Made by a program: the position numbers and the translations under genes. Shown piece after piece: positions 10,466-20,940 of a stretch of DNA of 64,000 bases (positions are counted from its first letter, which is position 1; each line of letters starts with the position of its first letter). Origin of the DNA: Pyrenula massariospora (Eukaryota > Ascomycota > Eurotiomycetes > Pyrenulales > Pyrenulaceae); contig JAGFMI010000002.1 in NCBI GenBank assembly GCA_021030905.1, positions 1,860,001 to 1,924,000 of the forward strand, in the 5' to 3' direction. A model generated the notes under the pieces. That model saw only the letters and a list, made by a program, of their open reading frames with translations. It was not told the origin of the DNA and did no database searches.

Positions 10466-12970
10466 ATGGATATGGATCTTCCAGATGTAGATCATTCCGG
10501 CGTCGACTATAGCGACCCCGCTAGCATCTTTGAAGCTCTCGGGCTCGGTTCTAGAACAAGATTACCAATCCCAAAGACCATGTCCCCTCAACAAGTTCGG
10601 CATAGTGCAGGGACTATGTCCTTCCAGATCTTCGAAGACTGGAATCTACTCAAGAATATTTTGGACAAGCATGAGGCGACCGTTCACAAACGCTGGACGA
10701 AAAAGACACGAAATCAACGTGTTGAAGTTTTGCTCGCTACATGGCCGAAGATGTCTACTTCACATCGTCCAGACTTTGCTCCTTTCAAGAAGGAGTCAGA
10801 GGCGCAGCGTGATGTTGGAACAAAGTTCAAAGATGCTTACATGTATCCACACATCAACCTCGACGATCTTGTAAAAGCAAAGACACTGCTTCTCTTCCTG
10901 AGCGCGCGTGGGAGGAATCCGCCGGATATTTTCGCTGTCGCTGACGAAGAGGCGGCGCATCTTGGGTACGTGACGAAGGCTGTTGTTCCGATATTCTTGA
11001 ACGGACATACGATGTACCTCACTGGTCGTAAGACACCAGAGACTTATGGCGAACTCGTATCTTGGAGTGAGGACGGTGAAGCATTCGATCATATGAATTC
11101 TCGAACGGCCATGCTTCCAGGCTCTGGGTTGGTTGTCTTAGAAATGCAACAACGAGTGATGCGCTTTTTAGTTGACTGCTGCAAGAAGATATTGCACGAC
11201 ATCTCTCCAGAAAAATTGACAGCAGATGAGTACCCTGTTCAGCCGCAGCCCCCTCTTCAAGGCGAAACGGCTAATGGCTTTGCATCATTAGCTATCATGG
11301 CTGCTGAGGCGCCTTACCGTCCTCCAGCTAATCTGGATTTGAAACGACTAGAATGTCTAATTTCAGCCAAGAAGGAGGCAGCAGAGGATCATATTTGGGC
11401 TTTGCGAGAAGACCCAAGGTATTTCGCTGAGGCATTGGCAAATTGTAAGGAGCATCGACTGGAGATGATCAAGGATCGAGCTGGCAAGGAGCATCCAATA
11501 CTTAAACCCGCTCTCGAACATACTCTCTCGCAACGGATCATCGGCACTGTAATATCAGACGCTCAGCTCCCGCTACAGGTTTGGAGCGAGCTTCATGCAC
11601 AGGTCAGGCACTTATCTGAGCTACAGTTCAGATATACGGAGCAAATTTCGCCTACCAAAGACCTCCCGGAGGAATATCTAGACGCCTTGCTCAGGTTCCA
11701 ACATTATCTCCATGAAGCTGCCAAAGGCCCAATGGAGCAGCTGAAAATCTGCGCTGTGGCTTCGCCACCTTTTCGACCGTGCTTCGTTCGCGAGATTCCC
11801 CAGGATCGTAAGTCGCCCATCATACATGTTGAAAAGAAATCTCATCTCAAACTTGACATCGCCCAAAAGGAACTCATTTGGCTTCTTCAAATTCTATGGG
11901 AAGACGGCCGAGAGCTATTTCTCATGCGGATGACAACTGTTGTTGACGAACTCGAGTGCCTAATCCAGAATGAGCCGAAAGCAGGCCAAATGATAACGTC
12001 ACGCATTGCGGAGATCCTGTCAGACCTTTCCGTTGTTATCGAAACACTGAGACAATTAAGCATTTACCAGCCATGGGCGCAAACTTTCGAAAATCTGTTA
12101 GTTGATAAAAAAGATGGGATCAAGAAGGAGCTTTTAGAACACACAAAGAACTGGAATTCGTTACTTGGAGCAACAGATGGACTAAATAGGGCCAAGATCA
12201 TCGACTTGGGTAGGCCAACCGAGCAGAAGTTCTATTATCCTGTCGAAAAACGCCGAACGAGGGAAACCGTTGAGGCCATGAGAGAAGCGGAGAAAAATCT
12301 GGATACTTTCTGGACGGCAGTGGACGAGAACATGAGGAACAGAGCAGGAAACAAGCTCAATGGTACAGCTCTAAAGTCTCTTCTCACACATTCCAAGATC
12401 CTCCAGAGAACGCCGGCGTGGCTAGAGCCTGACCAACAAAAAGAAAACCGAAAGACAGCAGAAGATGTTGAATCCGTCTGCCGCCCGCTCTCAGAACTCT
12501 ACTTCGATCTCGAACACCGTACGGAGCGCACCCTCAAACACTCCCAAAAGCTCGAAACTCCACCCACCAAACCCAAGACCCGCGGCCCTTCCCGACCTGA
12601 ACTCACAAACGCTACCCCCACGGACACCGGCCCTCCTCCAACTCCCAAATCTACCATCCCCGTCGACGCCCGCGCCCTCAGAACCTTCCACACTCTCTTC
12701 CACGTTTCGTCCGCCTCCTCCACCCCAGGCGAAGTCCCCTGGACCGACTTCCTGCACGCCATGGTCGTGACGGGCTTCATTCCCGAAAAGCTGTACGGGA
12801 GCGTCTGGCAGTTCTCTCCTACGAGACTGGATGTGGAGCGGAGCATCCAATTTCACGAGCCGCATCCTAGTGGGCGCATTCCGTTTGTGCAGGCGAGAAG
12901 GTTTGGGAGGAGGCTGGAGAGGGCGTATGGGTGGCGGGGAGCGATGTTTGTTTTGAGGGAGAGGGGTTAG
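10466..12970 (+). CDS. Fungal-specific protein of unknown function (834 aa)
   Basis: A single uninterrupted exon of 834 codons. No catalytic domain, signal peptide or membrane segment is visible; it is charged, with helical stretches in the middle (for example around AMREAEKNLDTFWTAVDE). The C-terminal ~110 residues (from VDARALRTFHTLFH, through PGEVPWTDFLHAM and QFHEPHPSGRIPF, to YGWRGAMFVLRERG) resemble a conserved tail found in many uncharacterised Pezizomycotina proteins, some labelled ipa protein. That resemblance comes from recall of the family. A proline/threonine-rich linker (about residues 695-730) precedes the tail, and its DNA is unusually C-rich. The start ATG at 10466 is the first of two closely spaced methionines. 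It is probably a real intact gene; no function is proposed. Confidence 0.75.
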   Translation: MDMDLPDVDHSGVDYSDPASIFEALGLGSRTRLPIPKTMSPQQVRHSAGTMSFQIFEDWNLLKNILDKHEATVHKRWTKKTRNQRVEVLLATWPKMSTSHRPDFAPFKKESEAQRDVGTKFKDAYMYPHINLDDLVKAKTLLLFLSARGRNPPDIFAVADEEAAHLGYVTKAVVPIFLNGHTMYLTGRKTPETYGELVSWSEDGEAFDHMNSRTAMLPGSGLVVLEMQQRVMRFLVDCCKKILHDISPEKLTADEYPVQPQPPLQGETANGFASLAIMAAEAPYRPPANLDLKRLECLISAKKEAAEDHIWALREDPRYFAEALANCKEHRLEMIKDRAGKEHPILKPALEHTLSQRIIGTVISDAQLPLQVWSELHAQVRHLSELQFRYTEQISPTKDLPEEYLDALLRFQHYLHEAAKGPMEQLKICAVASPPFRPCFVREIPQDRKSPIIHVEKKSHLKLDIAQKELIWLLQILWEDGRELFLMRMTTVVDELECLIQNEPKAGQMITSRIAEILSDLSVVIETLRQLSIYQPWAQTFENLLVDKKDGIKKELLEHTKNWNSLLGATDGLNRAKIIDLGRPTEQKFYYPVEKRRTRETVEAMREAEKNLDTFWTAVDENMRNRAGNKLNGTALKSLLTHSKILQRTPAWLEPDQQKENRKTAEDVESVCRPLSELYFDLEHRTERTLKHSQKLETPPTKPKTRGPSRPELTNATPTDTGPPPTPKSTIPVDARALRTFHTLFHVSSASSTPGEVPWTDFLHAMVVTGFIPEKLYGSVWQFSPTRLDVERSIQFHEPHPSGRIPFVQARRFGRRLERAYGWRGAMFVLRERG

Positions 12971-13631
12971 GGAAGACTTGTATCGTCAGAAGCAACTTAG
13001 GTTGTCAGTGTTTTCCCTGAATTGTGATTGTGAGGAACATGGTATATGCCTTCCGGGGGCGAGGTGCTTTTTCTTCAGAACTGAAATTGACGTCTGTGCA
13101 TAGACATCCAAAGGGGCTCCATTGTTATCTGCTCTTAAAGCAAAGAGAATTGATCTGAACTTTCGACGCTGATGCCCAAGGTACTAGTGCGAGCTGTAGT
13201 AGTATACCAGCTCCTTCGCTTTGCGACGGCAGAGGTTGAAAAGGATTACTCATTATGAGAGAGCCGCTCGAGATTGCTGACGAAGTCGCCGCACTCCGCG
13301 GCTGAAATTCGGCTAAAGGCGACCCTCTTCTTTTCTACCTGGCGCCACAACACTTATATCAGCTGAAATCCACTACCAAGACAATTGAATAAACGGGAGG
13401 AGTCAGTGAGTAATAGACGCATAATATCCCTATCTGCTACACCCTCCACCGTCGCCTCAGTAGGGTATTGCTGAGCCCTTTGATTCTCCCACAACATCAA
13501 TGCTCGATATTTTGCAGCCAACGCTAGGAGGGGCTCCCTCAGCGTTATTGTGAACCTTTTGATGGCCCGACACTATACTTAACAGGTCTCTGGAAAATAC
13601 CGTTCTTGAACTTGATGTAAAGCTCTGCATT
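12971..13631. other. Intergenic, no gene recognised
   Basis: 3' flank of the 834-codon gene and 5' flank of the zinc-cluster remnant. No ORF with a recognisable motif was found. Confidence 0.5.
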
Positions 13632-13739
13632 ATGACTCCTCCCCGATCCCGCCCCGAAGCATGCCACAACTGTCGACGCGGGCGACTGAAATGCGACCGA
13701 TCTCTTCCGCAGTGTCTTAAATGTATTAATAATGGTTAG
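13632..13739 (+). pseudogene. Zn2Cys6 zinc-cluster fragment
   Basis: A 35-codon ORF contains the start of a Gal4-type DNA-binding domain: ACHNCRRGRLKCDRSLPQC followed by LKCINNG and a stop. The spacing CxxC, RxKCD, PxCxxC is diagnostic, and five of the six zinc-binding cysteines are present. The sixth (normally in NGxxC) is missing because the frame stops at 13737-13739. The stop overlaps a weak GTTAGG donor at 13735, so an intron is conceivable. However, no downstream continuation was recognised in the following kilobase, which is partly AT-rich. Most likely this is the truncated 5' end of a former transcription-factor gene. Confidence 0.65.
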
Positions 13740-15183
13740 GGGTTAAAGTTAGAGAGAGTATAGGAGGGGACATAGTGCGTGGCATGATCAGGCTGCTCGA
13801 TGACCGCCGGCGGCACGTGGATAGATGATTGCGGAGATTCAGGGTTCTGCAAGCTTCAAGGGAGAAGGAGTTTATACATCACCTTGGGACATCACGACAT
13901 CGGCTTGATTTACAATCACTACATCAGATAGCATATCGGAAACAGAGCTGTGGGACGATGTGAATGGAAGGAGATTGTGGAGGTATTCGAAGGACGGTGT
14001 GGATCTTTGGCAGAGATGCGCCGGATCCATTAGCTAGAAAGTTTAATATTTAAATTTAACGCTTTCAATAGATCCTTTTAAAGCTGATTTATTTCTTATG
14101 ATATAGAGATAATATATTATAGAGATATCTAATCCGCGTTCTTGAAATCGTGCACTGCTATAGAGTGTTATGTTAAAGAAGGCCGAAACCCTGTTCCAGA
14201 GGTGTTGTTGCCCGGAGGCTGAGTCTCAAAACATGAAACGATAGGCGCGAATACTGTCTCGCGGCAACCCACCCTCACTGCTGAGTCCTTTTCAGAATCG
14301 TGCCGCTCAGCTTTCATGAACAGTTCAACTTTCCTGGGTGGCGTGGGCATTGTTTAAATTGGTGGACGGTGCCTCGTTCCTGGAACCGAGGTCTAGATGA
14401 TTGGACCTTCAATTGGAATGAGGCATCCGCGGACTTCCTATCCGTTTCCCCGAATAGGGCCACAAACGGCGCAGGGATTGCAAATCTGGGGAGGCTCTGT
14501 AAGCAAGTTGGCGGCACAGACTTCAAGATCGGGGCCAAAGACGTGCAAGACACAAGCGCAGCGGAAGCTCGCAAGCCGGCGGCCCCACTTTTGGTCCATT
14601 GTAGAACTGGTCAGAATATGCCATATAATTATGATTGGTATGATCCAAGCGGTTCAACTAAGCTATAATAGGACACTTGCCTGGTGCAGAGGTTGGGGCT
14701 AAAAATTATCACCAATGCCTTTTCCAGTTGCCCACTACGAGCCGGCCGCTGAAACCCTTCCTTGCTCAAAGGATCATGACAATGTCACACAACATTTCAG
14801 CAGGCAAGGACTGAAGATGGAACTCTACAACGGCAATGTCCGGAGGCTTTCTGGAGATCCGGCCCCACATGCAATGTCCTCAGACTCTTATTTAGCAGTC
14901 GGATTTTGCACTTTGCCCTACTAGCAACTTAGACGTGCTTGATATCCCTAACATTATTTTGCTGCATTCGCCGAGTTAAGGACATCTGAATGCTTACGCG
15001 AACGGTTCATCATCTTCTCTCTTTCCTTCCCGCAATAGAAACCACCCTCCAATGCCCTTCTTAGTATCCAAAGGTGCTATCCCTATTCTCTAAGTTCTTT
15101 GCAGCCCTTTCAATACAAGTCTCTCAGATCTACGCCCAAAATGTAGCTGGAAGAAGCCTCCCTAGAGAAGCCATAGGCAGAGC
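13740..15183. other. Intergenic with AT-rich patch, no gene recognised
   Basis: No domain is recognisable. About 14,040-14,135 is an AT-rich patch unlike its surroundings, perhaps old transposon debris. ORFs at 14300-14668 and 14397-14702 lack recognisable motifs and overlap in different frames. The last few hundred bases lead into the membrane-protein gene. Confidence 0.4.
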
Positions 15184-17469
15184 ATGGAAGGGATTCCGAG
15201 AGAAAATTCAGACCGCCTCGGCGAGACCGGGGATGCCGCTAGCACAGACCAGGCCAATGCTGATCGTATCCGTCACGGACTGAGATATCTAGGCCTGCAT
15301 ATCCTCGTCTCCCCTTTTGAATATCTCATAAAGCGCAGGTATCACCCAGCGAAAGATAAAGAACGAAGATACGTTGCTGTTCACAAAGATAAGCTTACAT
15401 TTGGTCTTAGCTTGCTGCTTCATGGCTTGGGGATCAGCATCTCGATTTTTATCTTCTGGCTGAACATAAAAGGCGCGTGGATTGGGCCAACCATGACCGG
15501 AAAGAATTACAACCAGTCTTTCGTCAGACTTGGCTTTCAGGCGTCCGCAAAACTAGCTGAGATGATCATCGTTGCGTCGTTAGCTGCCTTGCTCTTTACA
15601 ATAGCCAGGCATGAAGCAATGAGTGCGCAAGGCACTCCCTTAGCCAGCTTATCAACTGGTCTTGATTTCCGAGAACTAAGATACCTTTGGTCAAAAGAGC
15701 TGTGGGCTCTCGCTCTGTCTAAAAAATCAATCTGGTTTCGTATTTTTTGGGTTTCCTGTCTGATTGTCTGCTGTATTCTAGCGGCTCTGATCGGTCCAGC
15801 TATCGCTCTCATGATACAGTCGAGGAACAGTGTTTGGGCTGTGGGCGGTACCAGCATCTGGTTGAATGCTACAGCAGATGAGCTGTATCCGTCGGTCTTC
15901 ACGGACGCATACATTCGAAACGTTTGTTCCTTAAGTACTGAAGCAATACCGGACACGGATTGTCCCACTTATGGATGGGAAGCTCCCAAAACATGGCTGC
16001 ATCTATTGTCCCTTGATACTGGTACAATTCCCATCCAGCCTATGCCTCCAGCCGGTCTGTCCATGGTGGGAAAGGATGTCATCCTGCTTCCTAAAACCCA
16101 CAATCGTGCGTCGTGGAATGATTCGATCATACCTTCATCCTTGCTTCTTCTGCCCAACGCTGCTGTCGCGCGAGCGTTACGAATCGCCACTAATATCTGG
16201 TCTATCGCTGTTGGAATATCCACAGCTCACGGCAAAGCAAACTTTACCAATGTTCAAGGTACCTATTGGTCCTTACCGCAGATATACAGTCCGCAAACAG
16301 AGGTTTCTTGCGGCATTATACCTTATGATAATGACGCAGAAATACATTGTGTACAATTCTGGGACAATCCAAGCTATCAGGGTCCGCACTACATAAGCTG
16401 TGGTAATCAGCAGTTGGAAGAATGGGTGGAGAGTGATTTTAAGAAATCCTTGAAGCCAACGCTACATTGGATTCCAGGCAACGAGGGACTGAATGGCGAC
16501 TTGCATGATGAATGGAACATGTCAACCCCCTATAGCGCTGCAGCTGTCATCACATTTCCAAGAACAAATGGCGGCAATCCAAGTATAGCTGGATGCCGCA
16601 TCAGCGTCAATTACGTCGAAACTATTGTTTGGATGGAAACGTATATCAATAGCCAGGTTTATGTTAATGATGACGGTAACACTTTCGGCAACGAGCCGCC
16701 GGGCAAGGTTGACCTTGGACCTCAACCATTATCGCCAACTCTTACTACACCATGGCTCAATTACCTGAACCCAAGCATCCCTTCTATGAGCAGCTCAGTC
16801 TTTGAGCAGCTGGCTATCTCCGTTGGAATGTTCGGCGACCAAATTAATTCTAACCATTCCGATGTGTCACACATGACAGACTCACGATCCTATCTTCTCG
16901 AGCTCTTGCTTGGGGTTCTGGTTGGTAACGGCCTGGTACGCACAGCGTCACATGCCGCTCCTCAAGGTTCTCTGCCGTACGAGCGGGATAATTGGGACGT
17001 ATCAGGCCCTTGGTGGCGCGCCTGGATCCCCACTGGCAGTTTCGGGCGTGGCGGTGACGGCTTTCAATTCAACCAGAGCTCTAGGACAACAGACTGGGTG
17101 CATTGGAACATGGATGTCGACGCCAGTGGGTATGGATATAGTAAGTTTGACTCCCGTGGCGGCGTGGCCTTTGCGATGGCCGTGATCCTCGTCTACGTAG
17201 CTTTAGTACCAACTCTGCTTGGGCTGTCTGTGTGGCGGTACGGGCTATCTTCGTCGACGGCTTGGACCTCGCCAGTTGAGATGGTTGTTCTTGCGTTAAG
17301 GTCCAAAATTCCTGAGGGTTTTGATAACACTTCTTCCGGGATTGATGGTATGAACGCACTTAAGGAAGGTATAAGGATTGCACCGGTGGATGGAAGACCA
17401 CAGATTGTGGTAACAGGCACGGAAGATGACAATGGTGAGGAGGTTCGCGCGAACGTGAAGTATGAATGA
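15184..17469 (+). CDS. Fungal membrane protein with large extracytoplasmic domain (761 aa)
   Basis: An intact single-exon ORF. Predicted membrane helices by hydrophobicity: residues ~71-95 (LTFGLSLLLHGLGISISIFI), ~122-141, ~183-210 (FWVSCLIVCCILAALIG) and ~659-683 (GGVAFAMAVILVYVALVP). Between helices 3 and 4 lies a ~450-residue polar segment with several N-x-S/T sequons and scattered cysteines, suggesting a lumenal or extracellular domain. The ~78-residue tail is hydrophilic. This layout is common among uncharacterised membrane proteins of filamentous ascomycetes; no transporter or enzyme signature is visible. A second, shorter overlapping ORF begins upstream (15074) in another frame, so the exact start is not certain. 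No function is proposed. Confidence 0.75.
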   Translation: MEGIPRENSDRLGETGDAASTDQANADRIRHGLRYLGLHILVSPFEYLIKRRYHPAKDKERRYVAVHKDKLTFGLSLLLHGLGISISIFIFWLNIKGAWIGPTMTGKNYNQSFVRLGFQASAKLAEMIIVASLAALLFTIARHEAMSAQGTPLASLSTGLDFRELRYLWSKELWALALSKKSIWFRIFWVSCLIVCCILAALIGPAIALMIQSRNSVWAVGGTSIWLNATADELYPSVFTDAYIRNVCSLSTEAIPDTDCPTYGWEAPKTWLHLLSLDTGTIPIQPMPPAGLSMVGKDVILLPKTHNRASWNDSIIPSSLLLLPNAAVARALRIATNIWSIAVGISTAHGKANFTNVQGTYWSLPQIYSPQTEVSCGIIPYDNDAEIHCVQFWDNPSYQGPHYISCGNQQLEEWVESDFKKSLKPTLHWIPGNEGLNGDLHDEWNMSTPYSAAAVITFPRTNGGNPSIAGCRISVNYVETIVWMETYINSQVYVNDDGNTFGNEPPGKVDLGPQPLSPTLTTPWLNYLNPSIPSMSSSVFEQLAISVGMFGDQINSNHSDVSHMTDSRSYLLELLLGVLVGNGLVRTASHAAPQGSLPYERDNWDVSGPWWRAWIPTGSFGRGGDGFQFNQSSRTTDWVHWNMDVDASGYGYSKFDSRGGVAFAMAVILVYVALVPTLLGLSVWRYGLSSSTAWTSPVEMVVLALRSKIPEGFDNTSSGIDGMNALKEGIRIAPVDGRPQIVVTGTEDDNGEEVRANVKYE

Positions 17470-18158
17470 AGCCTAGACCGCCAGCATCGACACCGCAGCT
17501 ATAATCCTGGAGTCTTTTAGGCATTTGGGGTCCATTTTATCTCCGTTTCAACACCGGTCTCAGATTTTGCGTATCAAGTACCCTGACTGACGGTCCGTGA
17601 CAGCTGTCATGCCAGACAACGTTAGCGCTGCATTGTTCGCGTGAACGTAGATTTCGCCGTACTATGTGTACCTTTTTGGTGCAGACGGTTTGTGTCCCAC
17701 AGAACGCGTCTGACAACAGCAAGGTATTATTCGTGAAGAGTATCTACTTATAATATCTTTTACATTAACTTATTATGAGAAAGCTAATGAGTAAAGCGGG
17801 AATATATAATATTACCAAATATCAAGTCTTTTGAAAGATTTCAAAAGATAGTATATTCTACGCGTAGCACTGTATGGGGCTTGTAAAGTGTAAAGAGTTG
17901 ATACTTTACGTTCACGTCTTTTCATGGCCATTGGCGATTATTTGTGTGTTCGATAGATATGTAACCGGCTTTGATATTAGGATAAGAAATTTGTAACCCG
18001 TACAAAGAAGAACACATGTCCACAGTCTTCTCGAATGCCAGCCTGGACTTTGAAGAAGGCAAGACGCCGTAGGTAATTCTGGGAACTCAACCCTCAGGTC
18101 ACAGTTTTCCATTTTAAATGAGCGAAAAATGCAAAAGCAAGGCTAATTCTCCCATATA
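17470..18158. other. Intergenic with AT-rich patch
   Basis: Region between the convergent membrane-protein gene and the HET remnant. Positions ~17,740-17,860 are distinctly AT-rich. No gene was recognised. Confidence 0.45.
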
Positions 18159-19156
18159 TCACACAATGTCAATGATGAAACACCCTAATCTATTTGACGA
18201 GTGGCAGTACATTTCCTCCACGCTCACAGCTGCTGGCGACTCCCAAATGTCACGCTCACTCACATATTTTTCGAAACAGAAATGTTCGAACCAGCCGATT
18301 CTCTGGAACCTGCCCTTACGGCCTGCCGGAACCAAGATTAGGCCCGCGTGACATGAGGTTTCATCGGACGATTGAACAAGCAGGCAGAAGACAACACCGT
18401 CGATAGGTCTGCAATGTTCGCCGATGTGCTCGAAAGGATCCTGACCCGAACCTGTATTATTTTTTGGCTTGTCGATATATCGAAAGTCGTATTCGAAATC
18501 CATTCTAGAGTGCATCCCAGGTCCTTGTACAGACCAGTACTTGGTATTAATTCTCAAAGGTTTAGTTTCGGACGTACCCACTTGCATACAAACCCTCTTT
18601 AAGAAACCCTCTACGCGAAGGAACCCGCCCGTGACAACCATAGTATCATCTCCATTTCAGATATGTCCTCGGCTTCAAGTATTCGGATCCGTGTCTGACC
18701 TTTCCATTGGGCTTTATATTGTATTAAGCCGTCGATTGATGCCCACGACCATGTCGGTGCTCGATACGCCCAAGTAGTGTTGTTCCCTTTTCTGCATCTC
18801 CCTTCTGGATCCCAGCCTGCTCTCCAGATTGATCCATTTGGGAGATTGTCTTTCCATAACCCAGCTAAGTATCGCTCATTTTTCAGCAATGATCGAAACT
18901 CTTTTGCAAGGCCAGATAGAGCGATAAGCTTGTCACTAGAGTATGCTGAACTTGTAAGTGTGTAGGTTTCAATGAGCATCTCCCATCGACTGTAGAGATC
19001 ACGTTTGAGATAGGCTAAGGTTGCAAGCCGGGATCTTAGCCAAGTACGCAGGAAAAGACCCGAAGGATCATCCCGGAAACAACCAATCAGAAGCTTCAGA
19101 CTCGGCGACATCGAACTCCGACAAGGGCATATGCGTTTGCTACTCTTGCAGCTCAT
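18159..19156 (-). pseudogene. HET-domain protein, C-terminal remnant with frameshift
   Basis: The minus-strand frame 18611-19156 shows the part of HET (heterokaryon incompatibility) proteins that follows the HET domain itself: WEMLIETYTLTSS, DKLIALSGLAKEF, YLAGLWKDNL and the signature YRAPTWSWASIDG. The C-terminal part (CLLVQSSDETSCHAGLILVP, GRFQRIGWFEH) lies in a different frame (18159-18641). The frames switch near 18,640 without splice sites, so a single-base frameshift is the simplest reading. The N-terminal HET domain, which normally begins around a YxALSYxWG motif, was not found upstream. In intact family members the HET domain triggers cell death after fusion of unlike individuals; this copy appears non-functional. 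Confidence 0.75.
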
Positions 19157-19995
19157 TTTAGGATATTATCGACGACAACGCCGAATGCAGCGGGGACCTG
19201 AAGCGTTTCATAACACGTGAGAGAAGGGAAACCACTAACATGAATGGTTTATACATAGTAAGCAGATCCATGCCTCTCTTGCGTCAGGTATGCGATTACA
19301 ATGCAGCACCACCTTCGTCAAGGTTTGTCGATCAAGGCAGTGCCCGCAGTTCTCTACTCCCTCAGAGGAGAGCTGAAGATGCTCTGTCAGTGGGGTCGGA
19401 ATTTTACAACACAAGGCTAGCACGGAGCACAGTACTGCATGTCCGGTATCGCCGCCAGGGGACCGACCTCATGCCTTGCCCCACTCGTTCATATTCACGA
19501 CAATCATGCAGGTAGGATCCCGTCCCTTGCCCATATCTGAGATAAGGTAGTTCATGAGCTTGAATGCCCGGGCTATCTCCGGCCTGAAAATTGTCAGGGA
19601 CAGGCTTGCAAGTGGATCTGTGCCACAAGGCTGCGGCGCACCTCAGGTGTTGGTACCGCGATAACGCAGAGAAGGGCCACAAGAAATCGGCATTTGAGAA
19701 TATCGGTTTTTGCGTGATTTACGACCAAGCCAATCCCTGGCATATAATACCCTTTGCAACAGACCAGTTCCGACACGAATCAGCAACTTGAGCCGCGTCA
19801 CGGGCCAGCATGAACCCTGCTCTCGGCTAGATGGATGTGCAGATCTATGTGTCGTTGTAGCCAGCTCAATGTACTAGTATTGTCTCTCGTTTCGAGCAGA
19901 CATATTGCCGTAGCAGATCCTTGTGACTCAGCCCCAACGAACATGCAGATGATGGCTGATATTGAGCCGCCATTTTGGCTCAGAGACTCGCCCGC
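19157..19995. other. Intergenic, unrecognised ORF fragments
   Basis: On the minus strand near 19,480-19,610 a short open stretch reads RPEIARAFKLMNYLISDM and ends in a stop. It looks protein-like but was not recognised. No HET N-terminus could be located here. Confidence 0.35.
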
Positions 19996-20940
19996 CTAAC
20001 CCTCCCGGACCGCTTCCATCAATGCCCATCGTGAGCATGGGTTCTGGGTCACACCGTGGAACTTGAACCTCGAATCGGCTTGCTGGAAGAGTCCATTCCA
20101 GTCGTCGGCGTCGCGCTCTTGACCATTGAGCGTCGATTTCATGTTCAGATCAAACGCTCTGTAAAAGACGAAGATACTTTAGTTAACCCTGACAAGAAAT
20201 TGATACAAGAGGATATACATACCTCGCTCGCCGCTGCGCGTAGCAAGAAATCTCGTTAGGCTATGGAAGACATGTTTCACCCACAACCACTTTAGCGCCC
20301 TTCTTCAAGGCCGGTATCAGATTCCTCAAGATCTCAATGCAGTACTGTCGGACCAATCGTGGAAGATCCATCGGAAGACGTATATGTCCGCGTCTTTCAC
20401 AGGTTGCTCGGTGAAGAAATCGTGAGCGACAAGATCAACGCGCCCGACGAGTTCTTCCGGCACTTGGGCCCTCTCGATGACCTCCGGTAGATCCTGGCTG
20501 ATGCAGCGTAACTTGGGATACTTGTGAGCAATTTCGAAGCACATCTGACCCTGCGAACCGCCGACGTCGACAACCACACCGTCTCCAACAACGCCCCAAT
20601 CATAGCTGTCCATAAGCAAGGCTCGCTCCATGCCTCCGCCCGCGTGTAGAAGCGTCATCACGTCGTCGAAGCGTTTCGCCCGGACTGGATCAGACATCAC
20701 GGCTTTAAAGTAGGGCTTCGTGGAGCCGGTTGCAAGTGCGATGCCCGTCTGATCCGGTTCTCCGGAACCGGGCCATTTCGCGATCGCATCGATGACACGT
20801 GAATTTCCCAACCAGGATTCTTCCGTGACGAGACCACAATACTGCCTCAACAACGGTTGTTCTGCGATGGCCTTCGAGATGGCCGTGTGTGTTATGACCC
20901 CAGATTGCCCTGCAACATGCTGATGTATTCTCCTTGTGGC
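19996..20940 (-). pseudogene. O-methyltransferase (SAM-dependent, fungal secondary-metabolism type), broken
   Basis: The minus strand encodes the conserved order of a class I O-methyltransferase: GVITHTAISKAIAEQPLLRQ, WPGSGEPDQTG, PYFKAVMSDP, the SAM-binding motif VVVDVGGSQGQ, DLPEVIERA, DLVAHDFF and the catalytic-histidine region FRWIFHDWSD. After HDWSD (about 20,345) the frame shifts by one base, and the next frame continues with YCIEILRNLIPALKKGAKVV and GETCLP. A TAG stop (20261-20263) follows. A proper intron (20159-20222, GTATGT...CAG) and a last exon to 19996 (AFDLNMKSTLNGQERD...SRWALMEAVREG) complete the family C-terminus. The first ~100 residues are not recognisable. With a frameshift plus a nonsense codon this is a pseudogene. 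The family modifies polyketides and related metabolites. Confidence 0.8.

Noticed and set aside
12491-12865. Minus-strand ORFs opposite the C-rich part of the 834-residue gene
   Set aside because: Glycine/arginine-rich shadows of a proline-coding strand; no independent motif.
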